From an uncultured Bacteroidia bacterium (GTDB lineage: Bacteria; Bacteroidota; Bacteroidia; Bacteroidales; Prolixibacteraceae): DNA of 64,000 nt. The notes beneath the pieces were generated by a model. It was not told the DNA's origin, did not search any database, and saw only the letters and a program-made list of their open reading frames with translations. This document shows positions 39,959 through 50,622 of this stretch, one piece after another; position 1 is the first letter of the stretch, and each line of letters begins with the position of its first letter. Made by a program: the position numbers and the translations under genes. Where the stretch lies: contig CAIXCY010000016.1 of the NCBI GenBank assembly GCA_903918045.1, positions 1 through 64,000 of the forward strand, written 5' to 3'.

Positions 39959-40816
39959 ATGCGTCAACTCTTAGTTATTTTCTCACTTGTTCTTTTATTT
40001 GCCTCGTGCAAAAAAGACACGCTTATCCCAACTCCTGTTGCAGATTCGGCAAAGCCTGTTTCCTATACCGATTCCAGCTACGGATCTGAAGGGCTTCAGA
40101 AAATGGATATTTACCTCCCAGGAGGAAGAACGGTGACAACCACAAAAACGATTGTGGTAATTCATGGCGGTTCATGGATGACCGGTGACAAAGCCGATAT
40201 GACTTTTGTTGTTGATTCGATGAAAAAGCGGGGTCCCAATTTTGCGTTTATCAACTTAAATTATCGTCTTGCAATTAATGCTTCCTCCAACCTTTTCCCT
40301 ACCCAAGAGCAGGATGTAAAGGCAGCTATTGAATTATATCTCTCCAAATCGGCTCAATATGCTGTATCAAAAGACCTTATAGTATTAGGAGCCAGTGCCG
40401 GCGCTCATCTTGCTCTGCTTCACAGCTACAAGAATGATCCCGACAAACATGTAAAGGCGGTGGTCGACTTCTTTGGACCGACCGATCTCGTAGCAATCTG
40501 GAATCAGGGGTTTCTCCAGGAACTTACTTTAACTGCCGTCACAGGCAAATCCTATACAGATAACCCGGCCATTTATACTCAGTCGAGTCCAATCAATTTT
40601 GTCTCTGCTGCAACTCCACCAACGATTGTCTTGCAAGGTGGAATCGACGATGTGGTATTACCTGAACAATCCACAATGCTTATCGACAAGCTAAATGCAA
40701 TGGGCGTTTCCAATCAATTGGTTATTTATCCTACTGAAGGTCATGGATTTTCGGATGTTGACAATACTGATGCTTTAAACAAAATCATGCCCTTCCTTTC
40801 CACCTATGTGAAATAA
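39959..40816 (+). CDS. Alpha/beta hydrolase lipoprotein (BD-FAE/esterase-like)
   Basis: 285 aa; LFASCKK lipobox, IVVIHGGSWMTGDKAD, GASAGAHLALL elbow, GHGFSD catalytic His region. Confidence 0.88.
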   Translation: MRQLLVIFSLVLLFASCKKDTLIPTPVADSAKPVSYTDSSYGSEGLQKMDIYLPGGRTVTTTKTIVVIHGGSWMTGDKADMTFVVDSMKKRGPNFAFINLNYRLAINASSNLFPTQEQDVKAAIELYLSKSAQYAVSKDLIVLGASAGAHLALLHSYKNDPDKHVKAVVDFFGPTDLVAIWNQGFLQELTLTAVTGKSYTDNPAIYTQSSPINFVSAATPPTIVLQGGIDDVVLPEQSTMLIDKLNAMGVSNQLVIYPTEGHGFSDVDNTDALNKIMPFLSTYVK

Positions 40817-40847
40817 TGCAAACTCCCGGCAGCCAATTGCCAGCCGC

Positions 40848-43800
40848 CTAATATTCAGCCTTTATCTCCTTAACTGCAATAATCTGTACGGGTCCAATAA
40901 GCCCTGATGCAGGTAATGCCTTAAATCCAAATTCGCGTGGAGTCTCCATGAGTACTGCGCCTGAACCGAACCGGGAGACAAGCTCATCCGGAACAGCGGG
41001 CGGCATTGTCATCGCGGAAATCCTGTTTATAAGGGTATTGGTCACCAGTATGACCAGCTTGTTTGTCCCTGGTTTAGCAAACCCCGTGGCATCGAGCTTC
41101 TGACCTCGCATCCACATGGTTCCCAAGAGTTTATCATTTAATTCCACCTCGGCGATATTTCCGACTTTTCCTAAATCAAGGAATAGTTTAATCTCCTTCT
41201 GAAGGTATTCGGCCGGGAGGTTAAAACTGATCTGGTAACGACCAGTGCCGCTGAAATTCTTAGTCAGGGGATTATCGATCCATGAGGAAAGCAGTGAAGA
41301 TTGCGTAGTAAAAAGTGGGAAATCATCCCCCTTAAGCTTCATATTCCATTCACCCGAAACCAGAAGTGGGGCGGGAATACCTGAAACTTCAGTCGTGATC
41401 TTCCTCTCTTCCTTATCTGATTTTAAGATGCTGAAATAGGTTCCGTTTCGTTTAGCCAGAGCTTTAAAATGGTGTTTCCCGGCTTCTGTAATTTCGGAAA
41501 AATCAGATTTTGGCACGTACGCCCCGGGTTCACCTGGAGAAAATTCAAGGAACAGGGATTCGTAAGGTTCAAGATTTAGCGGAATTTTTATTCCGTTTCT
41601 CTCAACGCTAAACATGACAACAGGGGTTATTTCGCCTGTAAAGGGATTCCATTTGCGGATAATTCGATTCTTAACCCTGAAAGTTACCGGAATGGCACTC
41701 GGTTTATCCTGAATATTTGAGACGAAATAGAGATCTTTTTCGCCCAATTTGCGGTGAATAAATGTGAGCCCTTCATTCTTACGCAACCCTTCAGCAGTAA
41801 AATCGATACCGAAATCGGGGGCAATATGTCTGCGGATTGTCTCCAGAAACGGGTCGAGTGCACTGCTCCGTTTATCCCACCAGATCTGACGGTCAATCAC
41901 GTTCTTAAGCAGGTAGGTTCCACCCTTTCCATAAGGATTCATCGTCACACCCTCTACTATTCCCGGACCGCTTAGACCATAAGGATTTTCGGCCCTACCT
42001 CCAACCGTCTTAGGTTTATTAAACAGGTTATTGGTGATCTCCCTGACCCTTTGGTCCCCCTGTTTGTAGTCCGCTAAACCGGTTGAATTTTCGGGTAACC
42101 GTTCGAGTGCGATAACAACACCGCCATTATCAACGTATTTCTCAATTAATTCAATTGTTTTCAATGGAATTGTCTCGACATTAGGTAAAATAAGCATTTT
42201 GTATTCGAGGTTTCGGACTTTAATTTTGCCATCCGTAACGGTTGACAGATTCTGCAGTGCGTCATCGTTTATCAGGTCATAATTATACCCGTTTGAAATC
42301 AGGAGCACACCCAGGTCACCCCAGTCGAATTCCCTGGTCCATTTACGGATATTCAGGGCACTCTTTGCCCACTGGTTTGCAAGTGGAGAATAGAGTGCAA
42401 TATCAGCCGAAAAATCCCCCTCTCTAAGCAAATAGGAACAACGTGCAATGTACGCTGCAAGCTTTGGATAATAATTCCACCATACATTCTGGGGCTGGAT
42501 ATAGGCCGCAAAGGGGAGTGACCGCGTCGGACTTACAATCTTTTCGGGGGAGAAGTTAAATCCGTGATTGTAGAATTTTGTAGCTCCGGCCAAAAGATAA
42601 CCATCGCTTGCAATCTTTAACTCCTCGAGAGTTTCGCGGTATCTTTCCCAGTGAATAAAGGTATAAACCTCGGCAGAGACAACCTTCCTTCCGTAAAGGT
42701 GTGCACCCGATGAAACATATTGTTTTGGACCTATCCGTGTATCAAACCAGTCGGCTGCATCTTTTTCTCCAGCCGTAATCTCCATCTCCGGGATATGAGC
42801 CATTCCGGATGCCTCAATATTATCGGTATTGAAACCATAAGCCTGGATCCGTCCCCGAATATGGTGAGCCTCACACCATCCCAGAAATGTCTTAAAGAAA
42901 ACATTTAAACCTGTTTTATGAAGGAAGTCATTCACGTCATACCGTATCCTGGGTGATATTTCGCCCACATTCCACCAGATTGCCGGAAGATAAGGGACAA
43001 GGTCATAACCTTTCTCATCTTTAAATGCTTCGAGCAGTCCGCCTGACCAGTTAATTCCACTTGAAAGGTTCGGCAATTCAAAGCTGTCAACAAATAAAGA
43101 CTCGACAGTTTTTCCGAATTCATTGCCAAAAGCGTTATAAAATTTATTTCCCAGAAAATCACAGTAACTTTCCATCGCGTTCTTACTGAAATGATCGACG
43201 GCATTACTGATTCCGTTTTTCTTTAGCCAAAAGGCCATTAGCCGCCACTCCCCTTCCGGGACTTTCCAGGTTAAGATTTTACCCTTAAGTGAGGAAGTAA
43301 GATTTATCAGGGAGTGTTCATCAATGGTTCCGTCACGGCCAAGTTTACCAGCTACGACAGCCAGCAAAGTCTCCGTCCCATCCAGTCTAGGAGTATAGTG
43401 TTCCCATGATCTTTTAGTTTTTGTCAATCCATCGGGCAAATTGCCCTTGAAAAACTGATTACCGCTGAGGTCTGAAAAAGTTGGAACCAGGTCTTTACTC
43501 TTATCCTCCTCCTTCACCCAGGAGCCGCCGATGATCCAGCCCGGCCCGCCAAAATTGAGTGAAACCTCCATCTCCAACCGCTTTGCCTCACTCACTGTAT
43601 GCTTAAGCATCTCCATAAACTCATCAGAGAGGTAAGCGATATTCCCTTTTTGGTATACTTCGCCCATCGAGATCTGCTCGAAACCCCGGATACCATGGCT
43701 TCGCATCTGCTCAAGTTCATAGGTGATTTCCGATTTTGAGACTGGATTTCCGGGCCACCACCAACGTGTATGAGGCCAGCAATCGAGAGGGGGATTTTTG

Positions 43801-43904
43801 AAATTCGACGCTACCGGATCACTTACAATTTCTGCAGAATTTTGAGCGATTGAAACACTTCCCATTAAAAGGAGGAATATCGAAATCAGGCAGATTTTTT
43901 TCAT
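40848..43904 (-). CDS. GH106-like alpha-L-rhamnosidase family glycoside hydrolase
   Basis: 1018 aa; CWPHTRWWWPGNPVSKSEITYELEQMRSHGIRGFEQI, long TIM-barrel and C-terminal beta-sandwich. Confidence 0.85.
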   Translation of the reverse strand: MKKICLISIFLLLMGSVSIAQNSAEIVSDPVASNFKNPPLDCWPHTRWWWPGNPVSKSEITYELEQMRSHGIRGFEQISMGEVYQKGNIAYLSDEFMEMLKHTVSEAKRLEMEVSLNFGGPGWIIGGSWVKEEDKSKDLVPTFSDLSGNQFFKGNLPDGLTKTKRSWEHYTPRLDGTETLLAVVAGKLGRDGTIDEHSLINLTSSLKGKILTWKVPEGEWRLMAFWLKKNGISNAVDHFSKNAMESYCDFLGNKFYNAFGNEFGKTVESLFVDSFELPNLSSGINWSGGLLEAFKDEKGYDLVPYLPAIWWNVGEISPRIRYDVNDFLHKTGLNVFFKTFLGWCEAHHIRGRIQAYGFNTDNIEASGMAHIPEMEITAGEKDAADWFDTRIGPKQYVSSGAHLYGRKVVSAEVYTFIHWERYRETLEELKIASDGYLLAGATKFYNHGFNFSPEKIVSPTRSLPFAAYIQPQNVWWNYYPKLAAYIARCSYLLREGDFSADIALYSPLANQWAKSALNIRKWTREFDWGDLGVLLISNGYNYDLINDDALQNLSTVTDGKIKVRNLEYKMLILPNVETIPLKTIELIEKYVDNGGVVIALERLPENSTGLADYKQGDQRVREITNNLFNKPKTVGGRAENPYGLSGPGIVEGVTMNPYGKGGTYLLKNVIDRQIWWDKRSSALDPFLETIRRHIAPDFGIDFTAEGLRKNEGLTFIHRKLGEKDLYFVSNIQDKPSAIPVTFRVKNRIIRKWNPFTGEITPVVMFSVERNGIKIPLNLEPYESLFLEFSPGEPGAYVPKSDFSEITEAGKHHFKALAKRNGTYFSILKSDKEERKITTEVSGIPAPLLVSGEWNMKLKGDDFPLFTTQSSLLSSWIDNPLTKNFSGTGRYQISFNLPAEYLQKEIKLFLDLGKVGNIAEVELNDKLLGTMWMRGQKLDATGFAKPGTNKLVILVTNTLINRISAMTMPPAVPDELVSRFGSGAVLMETPREFGFKALPASGLIGPVQIIAVKEIKAEY

Positions 43905-44102
43905 GGGGCGAAAATTTATGGAAGAGTATGACTAGTCTATTACAAAGTAATCTGAATTCAGGATTGAACACTTCACCTTTTTTAACGAAATTCAATGGAT
44001 AATTAGCCCATTTTGATGTTATATTCGTAAAATTCCGCTTAATCAGTTAAAAAACTATAGACAAAAGACAAAAACCCATTGAATCAATTCGGCAAAATTA
44101 AA

Positions 44103-44110
44103 TATGTTTG
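44103..44110 (+). promoter_or_regulatory. Candidate Bacteroidota -7 element TATGTTTG upstream of the 44161-62728 operon
   Basis: Matches TAnnTTTG 50 nt before the ATG; imperfect -33 (ATTG) around 20 nt upstream. Confidence 0.45.
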
Positions 44111-44160
44111 AATTCTGAAACAACCAAATAACAAACAGAATCCCACTTTCAACAAATAAT

Positions 44161-46398
44161 ATGAAGGTTCTATCCCGGCGGCAAGCATCAAATCTTTTGA
44201 TTAACGGATCAGCCATTTCTTTACTGGTTCTTTACAGTATTCTGACTGGTTTTTGTGTCTATTCACAAACGCCCAATCAGCAGCGCGACGGGAAGCTCCT
44301 ACAGGGGGATAAATGGGTACCTTTTAGTTCTCCGGCCAAAGCTGACTTTTATGTTTCTGTCAAGGGGGATGACCACTGGTCGGGTACGCTTCCTGAGCCT
44401 AACAGTACCGGAACCGATGGTCCTTTTTTAACAATCAGGCAGGCTCAAAAGGGGGTTCGCGATTTAAAATCTAAGGTATTCTTCCCCAAGGATCCACCGG
44501 TTGAAAAACGGTGGATCGGTTCGCCACATCCCCTTGGAAGGGGTAAAGATATTGTGGTTTATATCCGCGCCGGGCACTACCAGTTAAAACATCGGTTGAT
44601 TTTCGAACCTGCCGATGGCGGTGAACGGGTGGAAACCAACCTTCCGACAGGTGCCTTTGAATATCACAAACTAAAAGATCACTATGTAACCTACGCAGCC
44701 TATCCCGGGGAGAAACCGGTAATCTCCGGAGAGGTTCCGCTATCAGGATGGAAAAAGAGAGGCAAAATATGGGTCGCCAGATTTGACGCCGACACTGCTG
44801 CAATGCTCATCGTTGCTGGTAAAAAACAGGTGCTGGCCCGCACACCGAATGATGGATATTTCACCCCTCCTGTAATTTCAAATACCACAGATAACCTCTG
44901 TTTTAAAAAAGGCGAATTAAAATCGTGGAAAGAAATGGAGACGAACCGGGTGATCATGCTGCTCCGCTGGCACACCGGGATAAATAAGTTTACAAAAATT
45001 GACGAAACGCGTGGAATCGCAACGTTCAAATCACCACAGGAAGGGGTTGTAATCGTTCCGCCAAGGTATTACGTAGAGAATATTAAAGCATTACTTGATG
45101 CTCCGGGGGAATGGTTTTTCGACAATAAACTCAAAGAACTCAGCTATATTCCGACAGGGGAGATTACGGACCCAAATCTGGTGCCGACCGGAGTTCCTCT
45201 AATTAATCAACTGATTGAAGTTCGCGGAACATTGGGAAAACCGGTCAGGAACCTGCGGATCTACGGACTAACCTTTGAGGGTACAATCACCGGTAATAAT
45301 TCCGGTAAAGTAAATACCGATGGCGTAGATGGCGAGACCGGAATTGCAGAGGCTTCAGTAGCATCCAATAGTATAATAAGTTATGAGTTTGCACATGCCT
45401 GCGAATTTGTTGATGGGGAAGTGCGCTCAGGTCTTGGTACAGGAATCACAATTAAAAAAGGGTGTTATCAAACACGTATTCTGAACAGTAAGTTTGAAAC
45501 ATTGGATGACGGAGGGATCTATGTGAATGGTTTCGCAAAACCCGCTGACGGCAGGGAGATCATTCGGGAGACATTGATCTCATTCAATAAACTCTACGAT
45601 TGCGGGGGTGTCAATATCCTTGCAAATAATACGCTGATGACAGAGATCTCCCACAACTACCTTACAAAAACAAGGGGCCGCTATGGTATTGATGTCGGAG
45701 GTTGGTCCAACCAGGAGGAGGCGATCGATGGCGGATATGTCGTAGAATACAACCATCTCGATGATGTTCAGCGCGATGCCGATGATTCAGGGGCCATCAA
45801 AACCGCCGGACTCACCTTCAATTCAGTAATCCGCCGAAACCTGATTCATGGTGTACATACCGGATTTTTTAACGATAATGTGGCATTCTGGTTTGACAAT
45901 ATGTCATCAGGCTGGACCTCCGAGGAGAATATCTATTATAACCTTGAACAGGGTGAATGGAAGCTTTGCGCAGCATTGGCTGAAGACAATATTTACAGGA
46001 ATAATTTCAAAATAGAACCACCCACAAATGCACCCGAAACACTAATCGAAGGCGATCCTTTGTTTGAAGAGAATAATCTGATAATCGAATCTGCGTCGAA
46101 ATCGACAACCGGTGCAATTGCAGCAGGGAGCGTTATCCACCTTTTGGCTGATGTTTCTAACTCCGGCTCGACAGGATCTGCCCCGGTTGAAATTTATCTT
46201 GACGGAAAGATTTACGACAAAAAACTTTTCCCTGTGATCAAAAAAATAATCGGAAAATCGATTTTGAGATCCGCATCTATGAAAAAGGGGAACATCACCT
46301 TGCAATCGGTTCGACCCCTTATCAAACGGTTAAAATTGAAGGGGAGAAACCTTTGGTTGTATTTGAAGATTTCAAATTATCGGGAGACAGGATTTTGA
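44161..46398 (+). CDS. Right-handed beta-helix protein, 5' part of a gene interrupted by a frameshift
   Basis: 745 aa ORF; parallel beta-helix repeats (FETLDDGGIYVNGFAKP..., NTLMTEISHNYLTKTRGRYGIDVGGW...). Last 50 or so residues after 46246 are out of the natural frame (see finding). Confidence 0.85.
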   Translation: MKVLSRRQASNLLINGSAISLLVLYSILTGFCVYSQTPNQQRDGKLLQGDKWVPFSSPAKADFYVSVKGDDHWSGTLPEPNSTGTDGPFLTIRQAQKGVRDLKSKVFFPKDPPVEKRWIGSPHPLGRGKDIVVYIRAGHYQLKHRLIFEPADGGERVETNLPTGAFEYHKLKDHYVTYAAYPGEKPVISGEVPLSGWKKRGKIWVARFDADTAAMLIVAGKKQVLARTPNDGYFTPPVISNTTDNLCFKKGELKSWKEMETNRVIMLLRWHTGINKFTKIDETRGIATFKSPQEGVVIVPPRYYVENIKALLDAPGEWFFDNKLKELSYIPTGEITDPNLVPTGVPLINQLIEVRGTLGKPVRNLRIYGLTFEGTITGNNSGKVNTDGVDGETGIAEASVASNSIISYEFAHACEFVDGEVRSGLGTGITIKKGCYQTRILNSKFETLDDGGIYVNGFAKPADGREIIRETLISFNKLYDCGGVNILANNTLMTEISHNYLTKTRGRYGIDVGGWSNQEEAIDGGYVVEYNHLDDVQRDADDSGAIKTAGLTFNSVIRRNLIHGVHTGFFNDNVAFWFDNMSSGWTSEENIYYNLEQGEWKLCAALAEDNIYRNNFKIEPPTNAPETLIEGDPLFEENNLIIESASKSTTGAIAAGSVIHLLADVSNSGSTGSAPVEIYLDGKIYDKKLFPVIKKIIGKSILRSASMKKGNITLQSVRPLIKRLKLKGRNLWLYLKISNYRETGF

Positions 46399-47234
46399 AA
46401 GGAGAAAAAATAAAGGCAACTGCAGTCGCTAAAAACCTGACCTCTTCATCTCAAACGATAAAGGCAAATCTATTTTTGGATCTGTCAGCGGTTGAAAATC
46501 AATCACTGGAACTTAAAGAGAATGAGGCGAGATTGATCAGTTTTGAAATTGCACCCGCAGTGGGAATGCATAAGTTGCACATTGAAAACAGCGCTGAGAA
46601 AAGTCTCACCGTTTCTGAATCAACCGCATTTGATCTTTCCAAAACAGCTGTACTTCAATACTGTTCCGCAAAGGCAAAACCATTTAACATAGAAGCCGAT
46701 GTAAAGACAAATAAATTTAAGATTACAGCCAGCGGATCTGACTTTTACCATGCGGAAGACTCTTATGCTGCTATTTATTTGAAGGGGATCAAGGGTGATT
46801 TTGTTGCAACTGTAAAGATCACAGGTTTCGGGGAGCGAACACATGAGTGGTTCCGTTCTGGACTGTTTGTACGGAATGATATTTCACAAAGTTTTGATGT
46901 ACAACCCGGAAGTAAGGGATCGTTTCTTGTTTTCGGTACTCCGGGGCGTGCGGGAGTTGAATACGACGAATTTGCCAATGGCTGCATGCATAAGGCAAGC
47001 AGTCAGAATCTTCCCGAAAATTCCAGACCCCCCATCTATTTGAAAATGGTCAGGCACGGAAACAGTTTCAGCGGTTATATCAGCCTTGACGGGGTAAACT
47101 GGACAATCGAAAGGCATACTGCCGATATTCCCGGAATTGCTGATTCAGTGGATCTGGGGTTGGCCGCAGGAGGGCCGGATAAACGGCAGTATACTGTTGA
47201 ATTCTCTGATTGGAAAATTGAAGTTGCTAAATAG
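46353..47234 (+). CDS. 3' part of the same gene: C-terminal beta-sandwich, DUF1349-like
   Basis: 293 aa ORF; FRSGLFVRNDISQSFD...GNSFSGYISLDGVNWTIERH. The open frame extends upstream to the A7 tract at 46240-46246. Confidence 0.8.
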   Translation: MVVFEDFKLSGDRILKGEKIKATAVAKNLTSSSQTIKANLFLDLSAVENQSLELKENEARLISFEIAPAVGMHKLHIENSAEKSLTVSESTAFDLSKTAVLQYCSAKAKPFNIEADVKTNKFKITASGSDFYHAEDSYAAIYLKGIKGDFVATVKITGFGERTHEWFRSGLFVRNDISQSFDVQPGSKGSFLVFGTPGRAGVEYDEFANGCMHKASSQNLPENSRPPIYLKMVRHGNSFSGYISLDGVNWTIERHTADIPGIADSVDLGLAAGGPDKRQYTVEFSDWKIEVAK

Positions 47235-47273
47235 GATTTGTTTTATCACAACACAGAAAACAACCATTAAAGA

Positions 47274-49109
47274 ATGAGAACAGCGAATCTTCTTATATTC
47301 CTTATTGTACTTCTTCTAAATGGAGGATGTTCCTCAACCAATCAACAATCTGGGGATGATATGTGGAGCCTGGCCTCAGCACGAAAATCAGATCTTCGTT
47401 TGGGGGTTTATGTTACTGCGCAAACTGTCGAACAACTCTTTACAACTGAAGGTGGTCGTCGGGAAGCCATTTCTGTTCTAAAATGTAACGGAATCACTAA
47501 AGTCTACCTGGAAGTTTACCGTTGCGGACTTGTAATATCACCCGAAGTACTGAAAACCAGTGTTGCACTGTTAAAGAGGAACGGATTTGAAGTCGTTGGA
47601 GGCATTGCTACGCTACCCGGTGGTGAAATTGGCATTCCGCAACAAGGCCCTTTAACGTGGTTGAACTGGCAAAATCCCAGGTCACAAAATGATATGCGAA
47701 AGATTATGGAAGATACTGCCCCAATCTTCGACACCTTTATCGTTGACGACTTCTTCTGTACCAGTGATACAAGTATGGAATCAAAAGCCGCTAAGGGAGA
47801 GCGTAGCTGGTCGGAATACCGTCGGGCACTTCTAACAGAGGTGGCTCAAAAAGTAATCATCAATCCTGCAAAAGCGAAAAACCCAGCCATTAAAATTATC
47901 ATCAAATATCCGCAGTGGTACGACCGGTTTCATCTCTTTGGTTATGACGTTTCGACAGAGCCAAAGCTCTTCGACGGAGTTTGGGTGGGGACTGAAACGC
48001 GTGGCCAGTATACCCAGCGCTACGGATTCGTCCAGCCCTACGAAGGGTTCATTAATTACCGGTGGATTTCGACCCTTGCCGCTGAGAAGATCGGTGGGGC
48101 CTGGTTCGACCATGGCGACTGTACCGATATTGATTTTATTGAACAAGCGTGGCAGTCGGTGCTTGCCGGGGCAAAGGAGCTTGTGATTTTTAACTTCGAC
48201 AGCTTTATCTCCGGTCATCCGGGGCACCATCTTTTACGACAGAATTTTAATAAACTGGCTGATCTGGCTAACACAATTGCATCAAATCCGGTTAAAGGAG
48301 TCACGGGATATAAACCTGCAAACAGCGACGCCGGAGGAGATTTATACCTGATGGATTATATCGGAATGTTCGGAATTTCACTGGTCCCGGAATCGAAATA
48401 CCCCGATAATAGTGAGGTGATTTTCCTGCCGACACAGGCGGCTACCGACAGGGATATATTACCAAAAATTATAAAATCATTGGATAAAGGGGCCAAAATA
48501 ATCATGACTACCGGCTTTCTCGTTAACGCAAACGGAGGAGTTCAGCTTGCCAGGCTTGCAGGGGTTCACTATTGTACTACCACATCATATAAAAGTATTG
48601 AATCTGTTATTTCAGAAGGATATAATAAATCTTTAAAGTTTCCTATGAGTATGGATTATGAGGTGATACCGGATGGGGCTAAAGTGCTCCTTGAGACATC
48701 CGGGAAACACCCTTTCCTGGTTCAAAATAAAAACCTCTTTGTGGTTAATACGCACACTTTTTCGCAACAGGATTTTGACGCCGTTGGTGAGGTTTTACTT
48801 TGTCCGCGTCAGATTGGTTTACTGGAACTTCCAAGGTCGTGGATGAATACAATCAGGGAAGCTTTTTCCACAAAAGATGAACCTGTTTTGGATGCCATAT
48901 CGCGTGTCTCGATGCAGCAACTGGGTGATCACAGTTTTGTACTTCACAACTATAATCAGGAGGCAACAGTGATCAATCTGAAGCTTCCAAAGGATGGTTC
49001 TTATGTTGATGGGTTTTCAGGAAAACCGCTTCCTTCAACGGGTAAAAATATGCACCTTGACCTGGCGCCCCGATCACGCATCTGGGTTAAACGGAATGGA
49101 GAAAACTGA
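47274..49109 (+). CDS. Lipoprotein, putative TIM-barrel glycoside-hydrolase-like protein
   Basis: 611 aa; LLLNGGCSS lipobox; barrel-like segments VYLEVYRCGLVISPEVL..., TFIVDDFFCTSDT..., GGAWFDHGDCTDIDFIEQAWQSVLAGAKELVIFNFDSF. Confidence 0.7.
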   Translation: MRTANLLIFLIVLLLNGGCSSTNQQSGDDMWSLASARKSDLRLGVYVTAQTVEQLFTTEGGRREAISVLKCNGITKVYLEVYRCGLVISPEVLKTSVALLKRNGFEVVGGIATLPGGEIGIPQQGPLTWLNWQNPRSQNDMRKIMEDTAPIFDTFIVDDFFCTSDTSMESKAAKGERSWSEYRRALLTEVAQKVIINPAKAKNPAIKIIIKYPQWYDRFHLFGYDVSTEPKLFDGVWVGTETRGQYTQRYGFVQPYEGFINYRWISTLAAEKIGGAWFDHGDCTDIDFIEQAWQSVLAGAKELVIFNFDSFISGHPGHHLLRQNFNKLADLANTIASNPVKGVTGYKPANSDAGGDLYLMDYIGMFGISLVPESKYPDNSEVIFLPTQAATDRDILPKIIKSLDKGAKIIMTTGFLVNANGGVQLARLAGVHYCTTTSYKSIESVISEGYNKSLKFPMSMDYEVIPDGAKVLLETSGKHPFLVQNKNLFVVNTHTFSQQDFDAVGEVLLCPRQIGLLELPRSWMNTIREAFSTKDEPVLDAISRVSMQQLGDHSFVLHNYNQEATVINLKLPKDGSYVDGFSGKPLPSTGKNMHLDLAPRSRIWVKRNGEN

Positions 49110-49212
49110 AAATTGCAGGATTGCAGAGACACTTGGCCGTGCGTTTGCCGGTCGTGTAGTTAAAAGTCTATAAATAAGAAAATTCAAATATATCACTAAC
49201 AATTCGAAGAGT

Positions 49213-50565
49213 ATGACAAATTTATCGCGCAGATCCTTTATCGCCAAATCGGCAGCAGTTGCAGCAGGGGCGGCATTCCTTCCCGGACTGGCTTCATGTA
49301 AACCGGGAAAAGTAAATATTGCATTCATAGGTGTGGGTGGACGTGCCCAGGATCATTTTATTGATTGTGCAACAGAAAATGTAGTTGCTTTATGTGATGT
49401 TAGTGATTCAGCTGCTGCAGAAGGATTTAAAACCTTTCCCAAGGCAAAAAGATTTAAGGATTTCAGAGTCATGTTCGACAAGATGGCCGGTGAAATTGAT
49501 GCGGTAATCGTAGCGACTCCTGATCACGTACACTTTGCCGCAGCAATGGCGGCAATGCAGTTGGGGAAACATGTCTATGTTGAAAAACCACTGGCACACA
49601 ACATCTGGCAGATTCGCACCTTACGTAAGGCAGCAAAACACTATAACGTGATCAACACAATGGGAATACAGGGTCATGCCACGATGGGAATACGCTATGT
49701 CAAAGAGTGGTATGAAGCGGGTATTTTAGGTGAAGTCAAAGAGGTGTTCGCATGGCTTGAAGGGCCACAATTTGATCCCAAGGGTTACTTTATCAAACCC
49801 GACAGCTACCCTCCGGTTGGAGAACCTGTACCGGCAGATTTAGACTGGAATTTATGGCAGGGACCAGCCAAGGAAAGGGCCTACAGCGCTAAATACCTTC
49901 CAAGATTCTGGAGAGGGTGGTACGAACTGGGAAATGGAGTTCTTGGCGATTGGGGTTGCCACACTCTGGATGCCCCAAATTGGTCTCTTGAACTTGGATT
50001 GCCTATATCTGTAACTCCAATACTCCGACCTTCCTCACCCGACGGATTTATTCCGGATAAATCATCCCTGAAATTTGAATTTGCTGCACGTGGCAGCAAG
50101 CCTCCGGTAACACTAACCTGGCTTGACGGTGGAGAGAAACCTCAAAATCGGCCTGAATGGGGACTTAAAGAGATGCCGGGAAGGGGAATGATCATGGTTG
50201 GATCTAAAAATTCGCTGTTAACCGGCGGTAGACCTGCAAATCCAAAACTGCTTATTCCCGATGCAGAATGGGATCATTTTACCAAAAACCTTCCTAAGGA
50301 GACGATTCCACGTGTCGAGGGTGGTCCGGTTCTGGAATGGATCAGGGCTATAAAAGGTACGGGGCCAATTCCAGGTGCGAACTTTGAATATTCCGCTCCA
50401 TTAAGCGAGTTAAATGCGGTCGGTATACTGGCGCAACGCTTTAATACAAAGATTGAATATGACGCCGTAAATATGAAGGCGAAGGGGCATCCAGAGCTGG
50501 ATCAGTTCATCAAGGAACCAGTCCGCGAAGGGTGGTCTTATGGAGAAGATCTTTGGAAAAGCTAG
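49213..50565 (+). CDS. Gfo/Idh/MocA-family oxidoreductase with Tat-like signal
   Basis: 450 aa; MTNLSRRSFIAKSAAVAAGAAFL, NIAFIGVGGRAQDH, HVYVEKPLAHN. Confidence 0.93.
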   Translation: MTNLSRRSFIAKSAAVAAGAAFLPGLASCKPGKVNIAFIGVGGRAQDHFIDCATENVVALCDVSDSAAAEGFKTFPKAKRFKDFRVMFDKMAGEIDAVIVATPDHVHFAAAMAAMQLGKHVYVEKPLAHNIWQIRTLRKAAKHYNVINTMGIQGHATMGIRYVKEWYEAGILGEVKEVFAWLEGPQFDPKGYFIKPDSYPPVGEPVPADLDWNLWQGPAKERAYSAKYLPRFWRGWYELGNGVLGDWGCHTLDAPNWSLELGLPISVTPILRPSSPDGFIPDKSSLKFEFAARGSKPPVTLTWLDGGEKPQNRPEWGLKEMPGRGMIMVGSKNSLLTGGRPANPKLLIPDAEWDHFTKNLPKETIPRVEGGPVLEWIRAIKGTGPIPGANFEYSAPLSELNAVGILAQRFNTKIEYDAVNMKAKGHPELDQFIKEPVREGWSYGEDLWKS

Positions 50566-50622
50566 CCAAAAGAGAAACTTAAGAAATTAGAAATATATTG
50601 AAATATTATTATCTCAAGGATT

